A stretch of 38,762 nucleotides of DNA from Candidatus Aminicenantota bacterium (GTDB lineage: Bacteria > Acidobacteriota > Aminicenantia > Aminicenantales > UBA4085). The DNA is taken from assembly GCA_003141555.1 (NCBI GenBank), contig PLMN01000012.1, positions 79,707-118,468 on the forward strand. The letters are read 5' to 3'. Both the position numbers and the translations under genes were made by a program. The notes beneath the pieces were generated by a model that did no database searches, was not told the origin of the DNA, and saw nothing but the letters and a program-made list of their open reading frames with translations. Below are positions 16,846 to 24,600 of this stretch, in pieces (within the stretch, counting starts at the first letter, position 1; every line of letters starts with the position of its first letter).

Positions 16846-18321
16846 TTATCCTTGCTTCCGGGGAAAGAACTTTTCCAGCTCCTCGGGCGACTGCTTCTTG
16901 GTCAGGAGGCTGACCACGATGAGCGCTCCGAGGGAGGCGGCCAGGGCGGGATAGATCAGCGGGATGCCCCAGAGGTCGCCGTCCGGGACCTGGGCCGCGG
17001 GCAGGATCTTGGACAGGACGAAGAGGCCGATGCAGACGACCGACCCGGCGATGATCGAGGCCAGGCCGCCCTCCTTGGTAGCCCGCTTCCAGGCCAGAGC
17101 CGCGATCAAGGCGGGGGTGATGGCCGCCCCGTAGATGGTGTAGGCGAAGAAACTCATCTCCAGGACGCTCTTCAGCTGGGTCGCCAGGAGGAAGGCTACG
17201 ACACCGATGACGACGATCATGACCTTCTGGAGGGCGACCAGGGACTTGGGGTCGGCGTTTTTCTTCAGGAACCGCTGGTAGATGTCGCGCATGATCGTCG
17301 TCGAGGGCGAGAGGAGGTAGTTCATCCCCGTCGAGATAACGACGGCACAGGCCGCTCCGAGGAGCAGGACGCCCACGGGCGCGGGCACCATTTGCTTGGC
17401 CGCCATGAGGACGATCTTGCCGCCGGCCTTGGGGATCGAAAGGTCGATCTGACCCTGGAGCTTGCTATAGGCGAAGACGGCGATGATGACGACGAGGGAT
17501 TCGACGATGATCGTCCCGACCGTCCACCAGGCCACCGCCTTCTTGGCGTCCTTGCCCGACCGGGCGCTGTAGAACTTCTGGTACATGCTCTGGACGCCCA
17601 GGAGGAGGAACATGGTCGAGAGAGCGTATCCGACCGCCTTGAGCCAGGGATGGGCGCCGAAGTGGCTGTTGACCACGGCGAAATAGCCCGGGTCCAGGGC
17701 GGCCTTGGCCGTGGAGAGCCCGCCCGCGGCGTGGATGACGAACGGCACGGCCAGGAGGCAAGCCAGGACGATGATGATCCCGTTCGGCAGGTCGGTGTAG
17801 GCGATGGCGATCATGCCTCCGACGGCCGTGAAGAGGATGACGAACGCCGCGGCCAGGAACGTGCCCGTCGATTCCGAGATCTTGCCGTCGGTGATGACGT
17901 TCAGGATGAACCCGCCGGCCACGAACTGATACGAGACGATCGAGATGAACGAGAGGATGAGGGCGATCGCCCCGAAGAGCCTGGCCGCGGGCCCGTAGCG
18001 GACCTCGAGGACGTCCCCGACCGTGTATTGGCCGAAGGTATGGATCTTGGCCGCGAGGAAATAGATCAGGATGATGCCCACCCAGGCGCCGGCGGCCAGC
18101 CAGATCGCGGAGATCCCGGCCTTGGCCGCGAACTCAGCCCCGCTGATGAACGTGCCCGAGCCGATCCAGGTGCAGATCAGGGTGAAGACCATGACCTGCC
18201 ATTTCAGGCTCCGGCCCGCGACCTGGAAGTCGTCCTGGCTCTTGACCTTCCGGGCGCGGAGAAAATTGAAGACCATCAGGACGAGGAGATAACCGAGGAT
18301 GATGTAGACGTAGAATGACAT
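16846..18321 (-). CDS. Sodium:solute symporter family protein
   Basis: A 491-residue inner-membrane transporter of the SSS family with 13 or so hydrophobic segments, starting outside-facing with MSFYVYIILGYLLVLMVFNF. The family-typical opening is present: DDFQVAGRSLKWQ after helix 1, then CTWIGSGTFISGAEFAAKAG, which corresponds to the Na+-site helix. A PutP/PanF-like stretch VGDVLEVRYGPAARLFGA follows near residue 100. Substrate cannot be predicted; relatives carry proline, pantothenate, sugars or acetate. It sits between the radical SAM gene and the HDAC-like gene on the same strand with short gaps. Confidence 0.88.
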   Translation of the reverse strand: MSFYVYIILGYLLVLMVFNFLRARKVKSQDDFQVAGRSLKWQVMVFTLICTWIGSGTFISGAEFAAKAGISAIWLAAGAWVGIILIYFLAAKIHTFGQYTVGDVLEVRYGPAARLFGAIALILSFISIVSYQFVAGGFILNVITDGKISESTGTFLAAAFVILFTAVGGMIAIAYTDLPNGIIIVLACLLAVPFVIHAAGGLSTAKAALDPGYFAVVNSHFGAHPWLKAVGYALSTMFLLLGVQSMYQKFYSARSGKDAKKAVAWWTVGTIIVESLVVIIAVFAYSKLQGQIDLSIPKAGGKIVLMAAKQMVPAPVGVLLLGAACAVVISTGMNYLLSPSTTIMRDIYQRFLKKNADPKSLVALQKVMIVVIGVVAFLLATQLKSVLEMSFFAYTIYGAAITPALIAALAWKRATKEGGLASIIAGSVVCIGLFVLSKILPAAQVPDGDLWGIPLIYPALAASLGALIVVSLLTKKQSPEELEKFFPRKQG

Positions 18322-18362
18322 GCCGCCCTCCTGATTGATGCCTTAGCGGATGGGGCGCTCCC

Positions 18363-19862
18363 TCATTTCAGGCCCGTCGATCTGAGGGGTTCCCGTTTCT
18401 GCCGTGTCGCCTTGAGCTTCGCATAGACCCAGCCCATGATCGCGTAGCGCTTGAGGTCCCCGAAGGAGCGGATGTGCTTCAGCGCCTGCGGCGCCTTCCG
18501 GAGGAGCGGCGTCTTCCCGGCGCCGAACGACCAGAGGAGAACGAGCTCGCTGATCTGGCTCCAGGTCAGCTTGTCGACGTAGAGCGGCACGTCTCCTTGG
18601 GCCATGGGCAAGGTGATTATTTTTGAAAAGTATTTCTTTGTCCAGGAGAAATTTCGGGGGAGGACGCCGCTCTCCCGGGCCCGGGCCTCGAGGGGCGTGC
18701 CCGGGTAGATGTGGAGGATGGCGATCGAGCCTTCGATCCGGTCCCGATACTCCTCGATCGTCCGCATCGTCTCCCGGGCTTCCTCCCAGGTCTCGGTCGG
18801 ATGGCTGAAGATGAAGAAGACGTTGGGGATGACGTCGAGCTCGTTGCACCAGCGGACGAGGTTTCGGAAATCGGCCATATCGATCTTCTTGCCGACGATG
18901 TCGTTCCGAACCCGGTCCGATCCTGCCTCGAGGCCGAACGACAGGTGGAACAAGCCGGCCCGCTTCATCTTGGCCACGAGCTCGCGGCTCATGATGTCCA
19001 TCCGGACGTCGCACTTGAAGAAGACGTCGAGCTTCCGCTCGATCATGAGGTCGCAGATGGCCTCGGCCCGCCTGGGGCTGGCGTTGAACGTATCGTCGAA
19101 GAAGAAGACGACCTTGATGCCGTAGCGCTCCTTGAGGAGCTCGATCTCCCGGACCACGCTCTCCGGGCTCCGCATCCGGACGTGGCGGCCCCAGTTGATC
19201 GGTGTGGCGCAGAAGCTGCAGGCGAACGGGCAGCCCCGGCTGGTCATGATGTTGACGGCCGGGAGATCCCCGTGCCCGGGGACCGGGAATTTGAAATTGT
19301 ATTTCTCGAAGGGCACCAGGTGAAAGGCGGGGAAGGGCAGGGCGTCGAGGTCGGGGATCGGCGGGCGGGGCGCGTTGCCGCGGGGCCGGCCGTCGACCCG
19401 GAGGACGAGGCCGGGGATGCCGGCCAGCGCGGCCGGGTCGGGCCCGCGCTCCCAGGCGCGGCAGAGGTCGAGCATCGTGAGCTCGCCCTCGCCCCGGACG
19501 ACGACGTCGAGCTCGGGGATGTGGTCCAGGCAGTCCTCGGCGGCCATGGAGGCGTGAGGCCCGCCGAGCACGGTCAGGGCACCCGGATGGGCCCGTTTGG
19601 CGAGGCGGATGAGCTTGAAGCTCTGGAACCGGTTCTCGGTCGTGATGGTCACGCCGACGATGTCGGGCCGGTCCGCCCGGATCTTGCGCTCGATGTCCTT
19701 CCAGCCCAGGCCGAGGATGTTGGCCGGGACGATCTCGACGGGAATGCCTTCGCGCTCGAGGACGGCTCCGATGTAAAGAAGGCCGAGGGGCGGCATGGAC
19801 GAGCCCTGCGACCAGCGCTCGGCGAAATATCCCCCCGGGGGGACGTACAGCTGGACTTTAAT
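18363..19862 (-). CDS. B12-binding radical SAM protein, probable ATT start
   Basis: A cobalamin-binding radical SAM protein of about 499 residues. The radical SAM CxxxCxxC motif is clear (RGCPFACSFCATPINWG), preceded by a B12-binding Rossmann-like domain (SFKLIRLAKRAHPGALTVLG, GGPHAS). The first ATG in frame (19796) would begin at PPLGLLYIGAVLE, in the middle of a block normally preceded by a KVLLVNPP-like strand. The frame upstream reads KVQLYVPPGGYFAERW and then SQGSSMPPLG, which fits the family, and the only start-like codon there is ATT at 19862-19860, overlapping the smc TAA, with GGAG seven bases before. Substrate unknown; the family includes methyltransferases and hopanoid or lipid enzymes. 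Confidence 0.8.
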   Translation of the reverse strand: MKVQLYVPPGGYFAERWSQGSSMPPLGLLYIGAVLEREGIPVEIVPANILGLGWKDIERKIRADRPDIVGVTITTENRFQSFKLIRLAKRAHPGALTVLGGPHASMAAEDCLDHIPELDVVVRGEGELTMLDLCRAWERGPDPAALAGIPGLVLRVDGRPRGNAPRPPIPDLDALPFPAFHLVPFEKYNFKFPVPGHGDLPAVNIMTSRGCPFACSFCATPINWGRHVRMRSPESVVREIELLKERYGIKVVFFFDDTFNASPRRAEAICDLMIERKLDVFFKCDVRMDIMSRELVAKMKRAGLFHLSFGLEAGSDRVRNDIVGKKIDMADFRNLVRWCNELDVIPNVFFIFSHPTETWEEARETMRTIEEYRDRIEGSIAILHIYPGTPLEARARESGVLPRNFSWTKKYFSKIITLPMAQGDVPLYVDKLTWSQISELVLLWSFGAGKTPLLRKAPQALKHIRSFGDLKRYAIMGWVYAKLKATRQKREPLRSTGLK

Positions 19863-22800
19863 CGCTCTTCTCCGCTTCGGACTTCTTCTCGAGCTTCATC
19901 GAGAAGATGCGGGTGCAGTTCGGCTCCTCCATGGTCGTGCCGTAGATGTAGTCGGCGACTTCCATGGTCTTGTAGTTGTGGGTGATGATGATGAACTGGG
20001 TCTCGCTCTTGATCGTCCGCATGAGGTCGAGGAAGCGGGCTAGGTTGGCTTCGTCGAGGGCCGCGTCCACCTCGTCGAGGATGCAGAACGGCGTGGGCTT
20101 GTACCGGAAGAGGGCGAAGAGGAACGCCAAGCTGGTGAGCGATTTCTCGCCGCCCGAGAGGAGGCCCATGTTCTGGACCTTCTTGCCCGGCGGCTGAGCG
20201 ATGACTTCGACTCCGCTCTCGAGCGGGTCGGCCTCGTCGAGAAGCTTGACCTCGGACGAGCCGCCCTTGAAGAGCGTCTGGAACAGGTCCTGAAAATAGG
20301 TATTGACCTCGGCCAGGGCGGCCAGGAAGCGGTTCCGGCTCTCGTCGTCGATCTTGAGGATGGCCTCCTTGGCCTGGGCGATCGACGAGGTGAGGTCGGC
20401 CTTCTGCTGCGTCAGGAAATCGTAGCGCTCCTTCTGGGCGGCGTATTCCTCTTCGGCCATCAGGTTCACCGCGCCGTAGCGCAGGAGCTTTTCCCGGGCG
20501 TCCTCGAGCTCCACTTCGTAGTCGACGGGTTCGTCCGCGACGACCTGGCCGCCGGCCTCGAGGCCGGGCTCCGGCTCGGCGGGGGGGCCGCTCCTCGCGG
20601 GCACCTTTGTTGTCGCGGGCGGCGCCTCGGCCTTCACCTCCTGGATTGTCTTCTTGAGCTCCTGCCAGCAGGCCTCCTCGAGGTTGACCAGATCGCGGTC
20701 GATCTCCGCCTTCCGGACTTCCCACGTCATCCGCTCGTCCTTCTTCCTCTCGTACTCGTCCCGGAGCCCGGCCAGGGCCTCCTCGGCTGCGGCGGCTTCC
20801 TTGCGGATCCGGGCGAGCCGCTCTTCGGCCGTCGCGTTCTCGCCTTCCTGGCGGGCGCGCTCGGCTTCGAGGCCGGCCGCCTTGTCGCCGGCCTGGAGCA
20901 CGATATCGCGGAGCCGGGCTTCTTCGGCCTCGGACGTCCGGATCTCGTCCTGGATGGCGCTGATCCTCGCCCCGGCGGCATCCTTGCGCTGGGCGAGGCT
21001 GCTCTTCTGCGCTTCGAAATTGGCGATCCGCTCCCGGATGACGTCGATCGTCCCGCGGAGCTCGAGGAGGAGGTTGGCTTCGCGGTTGCCCTTTTCCCGG
21101 TGGCGGGCGAATTCCCGTTCCTCGTTCTCGGACCGGGCGAGGAGAGCCTGCGCCTCCTCCTCCAGGCCCCGGACGGCCTGGGCATGGGAGTCGCCCTTGG
21201 CCGTGAATCCCGTCCGGTCGAGGGCCAGGACCTCGAGCTCGTGGGTCGTCAGGGCCAGGTCATCGGCCAGATTGGCCTTCTCGGCCAGGGCGAGGGCCAG
21301 GTCCTTTTCGATCTGGAGGGAGGCCGTCCGGCATTCCGAAAGCCGGACCTGCCCGGCCTCGACCTCGGCTTCGATCCGCTGCTTCGCGTCGAGGCCGTCC
21401 TCGAGCCGCGCGGCGTGCGGGGCAATCTCCGCCTCCCGCCGTCCGATCCGCCCTTCGAGGTCCCGGATCTCCTGGCTGAGGGTGAACAGGCCTTCCTTGC
21501 GGTTGCCGAGCTTGAGCAGCCCGGACGAGAAGAGCACGTCGCCCTTGAGCGATACAAAATTGAGGTCCGGGTAGCGCAGCCAAAGGGGGATCGCCTCCCT
21601 GATCTCCCGGACGATGACGGCGTCGTGGAGGCGGGGCATGCGGCCGGTGAGCGGGGCCTTGGGCTTGAGGCGCGCGGCCAGCGCGCCGACGACGCCGGGT
21701 TCCCCTTGGAGCGCCTCAGGCGCGTGTTCGGGCGGGATCTCCGGGACGATCAGGAAGTTGCCCCGCAGCTCGCGGCCGGCGAGATTGGACAGGAGCTTGT
21801 CTGCGGAGATGATCGTCGCCCGGGCCTCGTCCTTCCAGAACACGTCGATGAGCGGGGCGTCGGACGGATCGGATTCGAGGAGGTCGGTGAAGAAACCGAT
21901 CGCGCCCTCGGCGTCGTAGAGAGGCTCGGCGGCCCGCTCCTTCTCTTCGAGCTTGCGGAGGGCCTGGAGGTGATAGGCATCCTCTTCCCTCTTGTCCTTG
22001 AGGCCGCGGATCGTCTCCTGCAGGATTTCGATCGAGGCCAGGAGCTCGAGGCGATGGGCCCCAAGAGCGCGGAGGGCCTGGTCCCGGTCTTCCGCCTCGC
22101 GCTCCGCGGCGGAGCGCCGCTCCTCGAGGGAGGCGATTTCGCGTTCCTTCTCTTCGATCCGCCTCCGGGTCTCTTCGCGCTTCTGGCCGAGGCGATCTTC
22201 CTGGCGGCGGATGATCTCGAGCTCCTTTTCGAGCTTGGCGCCTTCGTTCTTGGCGCCGGTGACGTCGCCGAACTTCAGGAGATACTCGTTTCGCGCGGTT
22301 TCGACCCTCCGGGCCCAGGGGGCGATCGCGGCTTCGGTTTCGCGGTGCGCCTCCTCGAGGTCGGCGGCCTCTTTCTCCTTACGGGTGAGGGCTTCGGCCT
22401 GGACGGCGAGGTCGTTCCCGGCCTGGACGAGGTCCTTTTCGAGGACGAGCAGCCCGGCCAGGAGATCGTCCGCGTCGACGCCGGCCTTGGCCCGGCGTTC
22501 GGCGAAGTCCTCGATCCTCCCGGCCTCGCGCTCCCGTTCGGCCTCAACGCGGGCGATCTGGGATTTCAGGGCGTAGAGGGCTTCCTGGCCCCGCGTCAAA
22601 GCTTGTTCCAGGTCCCAGGCCTCTTTGCGCTTGGCGTTGACGTCCTTCTCCTCTGCGGCGAGCCGGGCGGACATCTCCCTCTCGGCATCCTGAAGGGTGT
22701 CGTATTGGGCCATGACCTCCCGCTGTCCGGCGAGGAGCTGCTCGCTGCGGCGGCGGAAATGGAGGGCGGTGAGCTCACGGATCCTCTCCCGGAGCTTGCG

Positions 22801-23424
22801 GTATCGCTCGGCGGCGCCGGCCTGCCGGGCCAGGGAGTTTTTGGCCTTGGCGACCTCGGCGATGATGTCCTCGAGGCGGACGAGGTTCTGCTGAGAGTCC
22901 TCGAGCTTGTTCTCCGCCTGGCGCTTCTTGTCCTTGTAGAAAGCCGTCCCCGCGGCCTCCTCGATCAGTGCCCGCTTTTCGGTGGGCTTGGACGTCACGA
23001 AGGTGCCGATGGCGCCCTGCTCGATGACGAAATACTTGTTCTCGGAGATGGATTTCTTCCAGAGCTCGTCTTGGATGTCCTTGAGCCGCACGGTCCTGCC
23101 GCCGAGCCGGTATTCGCTTTCGCCCGTCCGGAAGACCCTATGGTTGATCTGCATTTCCTCGCCTTCGCCCTGGAGGACGAGGGTGACGTCGGCCATGCCG
23201 ATGGCCGACCTCTTGGCGTTGCCGGTGAAGATGGCGTCGTCGGCTTTTTCGCCCCGGACGGTCTTGACCCGCTGGCCGCCGAGGACCCACTGAATCGATT
23301 CGACGATATTGCTCTTGCCCGTGCCGTTGGGTCCGATGATGGCCGTAATCCCGGGGTGGAAGACGATCTTCGTCCTCTCGGGAAATGTTTTGAAGCCTTG
23401 CAGCTCGAGTCTCTTGATGATCAT
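19858..23424 (-). CDS. smc: Chromosome segregation ATPase SMC
   Basis: A 1188-residue SMC protein, normal length. The N-terminal head has Walker A GPNGTGKSN at residues 31-39; the C-terminal head has the ABC signature LLSGGEKSLTSLAFLFALF and Walker B FCILDEVDAALDEAN, followed by a D-loop. Between them lie two long heptad-rich coiled coils (roughly 165-495 and 670-1010) around a central hinge. It condenses and segregates the chromosome with ScpA and ScpB, which are not in this window. A short leader with GGAAAG precedes the ATG. Its stop overlaps the presumed ATT start of the radical SAM gene. Confidence 0.96.
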   Translation of the reverse strand: MIIKRLELQGFKTFPERTKIVFHPGITAIIGPNGTGKSNIVESIQWVLGGQRVKTVRGEKADDAIFTGNAKRSAIGMADVTLVLQGEGEEMQINHRVFRTGESEYRLGGRTVRLKDIQDELWKKSISENKYFVIEQGAIGTFVTSKPTEKRALIEEAAGTAFYKDKKRQAENKLEDSQQNLVRLEDIIAEVAKAKNSLARQAGAAERYRKLRERIRELTALHFRRRSEQLLAGQREVMAQYDTLQDAEREMSARLAAEEKDVNAKRKEAWDLEQALTRGQEALYALKSQIARVEAEREREAGRIEDFAERRAKAGVDADDLLAGLLVLEKDLVQAGNDLAVQAEALTRKEKEAADLEEAHRETEAAIAPWARRVETARNEYLLKFGDVTGAKNEGAKLEKELEIIRRQEDRLGQKREETRRRIEEKEREIASLEERRSAAEREAEDRDQALRALGAHRLELLASIEILQETIRGLKDKREEDAYHLQALRKLEEKERAAEPLYDAEGAIGFFTDLLESDPSDAPLIDVFWKDEARATIISADKLLSNLAGRELRGNFLIVPEIPPEHAPEALQGEPGVVGALAARLKPKAPLTGRMPRLHDAVIVREIREAIPLWLRYPDLNFVSLKGDVLFSSGLLKLGNRKEGLFTLSQEIRDLEGRIGRREAEIAPHAARLEDGLDAKQRIEAEVEAGQVRLSECRTASLQIEKDLALALAEKANLADDLALTTHELEVLALDRTGFTAKGDSHAQAVRGLEEEAQALLARSENEEREFARHREKGNREANLLLELRGTIDVIRERIANFEAQKSSLAQRKDAAGARISAIQDEIRTSEAEEARLRDIVLQAGDKAAGLEAERARQEGENATAEERLARIRKEAAAAEEALAGLRDEYERKKDERMTWEVRKAEIDRDLVNLEEACWQELKKTIQEVKAEAPPATTKVPARSGPPAEPEPGLEAGGQVVADEPVDYEVELEDAREKLLRYGAVNLMAEEEYAAQKERYDFLTQQKADLTSSIAQAKEAILKIDDESRNRFLAALAEVNTYFQDLFQTLFKGGSSEVKLLDEADPLESGVEVIAQPPGKKVQNMGLLSGGEKSLTSLAFLFALFRYKPTPFCILDEVDAALDEANLARFLDLMRTIKSETQFIIITHNYKTMEVADYIYGTTMEEPNCTRIFSMKLEKKSEAEKSD

Positions 23425-23579
23425 GGTCCGCTTTCCAGAGGCAGTATTGTATTCAAATCCGCCGCGATTGGAAAGGGAAATTCGAGGGGGAGAAGCCGGC
23501 CTCGGGGAACGGCCCGGGGCGCCGCGGCCCGGACAAGAAAGGACTTGAATTTCAATGGCATTCGTGGAAAAATCGGAGC

Positions 23580-23948
23580 ATGGGCGATGAGAAGAGGAAG
23601 TACCTGAGGTTTGAATGCCTCGTCCACGTCGACCTGATCGACGTCGGGGGAGAGGAAGGGGCGGCGCCGGGGGAGGCGGTCGTTGAGGATATTTCGCGCG
23701 AGGGGCTGCGCATGGTCCTCAGCGTCGGCCTCGACCTGACGCCCGGGGCCGAGATCGATCTCAAGCTCCACTCGCCGGATGATGTCGATTCCTGTTCGGT
23801 CTCGGGCGCAATCATGTGGTCCAAGGCGAAGGATGCCAAGCTCGAAGTGGGCATTAAAATCAGGAAGATGGACGATTGCGCCCGGAACAAGTTCCTGGAT
23901 ATCGGCTATGCGAAGTGGCTTGAATCGCGGCTCGTCGAAAAAAAATAG
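23580..23948 (+). CDS. PilZ-domain protein
   Basis: A 122-residue single-domain protein with both c-di-GMP-binding motifs of PilZ: RxxxR at residues 6-10 (RKYLR) and DxSxxG in EDISREGLRM near residue 40. The remainder forms the expected beta barrel (PGAEIDLKLH, SGAIMW). It is divergent from smc and stands alone, so its effector partner is not indicated. Binding of c-di-GMP is inferred from motif conservation. A GGAG lies only a base or two before the ATG, which is atypical. Confidence 0.88.
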   Translation: MGDEKRKYLRFECLVHVDLIDVGGEEGAAPGEAVVEDISREGLRMVLSVGLDLTPGAEIDLKLHSPDDVDSCSVSGAIMWSKAKDAKLEVGIKIRKMDDCARNKFLDIGYAKWLESRLVEKK

Positions 23949-23970
23949 GAAGAAGCCCTTGCTTCTTCCT
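23947..23970. terminator. Strong hairpin after the PilZ gene
   Basis: A perfect 10-bp stem (23947-23956 with 23961-23970, loop CCTT) overlaps the PilZ stop codon. The A-run lies on its left side, so as an intrinsic terminator it suits minus-strand transcription better. On the plus strand it has no U-tract. Confidence 0.5.
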
Positions 23971-24143
23971 GCGGATTGAACCCCCACCGAGTGGCGTGCC
24001 CTGGAAAGGCCTCACCTTATCTTGAGAAGTGATAATCGGTCGAGAATCCAGGGTTGTCAATGCTTTTGGGGGGAATGTCGCGTTACGTCGCTTCGTGTCG
24101 CTTTAAAAACGCCATCCGGGCGTGGTAAAGCGGCCTAATCGGA

Positions 24144-24172
24144 TTGACAGCCGGGGGGTTTTAGGCTAATTT
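24144..24172 (+). promoter_or_regulatory. Promoter of tRNA-Thr
   Basis: Consensus TTGACA (24144-24149) and TAATTT (24167-24172) are separated by 17 bases, placing the start of transcription about 15 bases before the tRNA. The -10 to +1 spacer is not GC-rich, so a classical stringent discriminator is not evident. Confidence 0.7.
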
Positions 24173-24193
24173 AGGGAACCTGAATCGCCAGCC

Positions 24194-24266
<73 letters not shown>

Positions 24267-24269
24267 CTC

Positions 24270-24600
24270 GTTTTCCCCTGATAAATCAACTAAAAAAATT
24301 GCCTTCCCAATAGAACAGGATCCGGGAAACAGCTCAGGGTACCGTAATATATGAGCTTCGAAATATTTTCTCGAGGACCAACGTTTATGTGCAAATTGGG
24401 CAATTGAGACAGGCTTTGCAAGTATAGATTTAGAAGAGCTGAATATATTTTATGCCAAGCGAATTCAAGAGGCGCGGGCGTCTTTCCATTCTTGACATCC
24501 ATCCGAGCGGCGAATATCCTTTTCCGTGAACAGCGGACTGATTCCGGGATTAAGGGGAGGGATCATCGCCTAGCGCGAAAAGCATGATAGCCGTCATTCC
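24270..24600. other. AT-richer gap between tRNA-Thr and the sensor kinase
   Basis: About 330 bases with clearly lower GC than the surroundings. A 70-codon minus-strand frame (24290-24502) lacks a ribosome-binding site and family features and is not called. The only supported element is the promoter at 24492-24520. The composition change right after the tRNA suggests acquired DNA. Confidence 0.5.
24492..24520 (+). promoter_or_regulatory. Putative promoter of the sensor kinase-response regulator pair
   Basis: Perfect TTGACA (24492-24497) and TATCCT (24515-24520) with 17-base spacing. It would give a leader of roughly 75 bases to the GTG at 24601 or 145 bases to the ATG at 24673. Confidence 0.55.

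Noticed and set aside
21100-23607. 835-codon plus-strand frame opposite smc
   Set aside because: Antisense shadow; the smc frame has all head-domain motifs.
24290-24502. 70-codon minus-strand frame between tRNA-Thr and the sensor kinase
   Set aside because: No ribosome-binding site, no family features, and it lies in an AT-rich gap where such frames arise easily.
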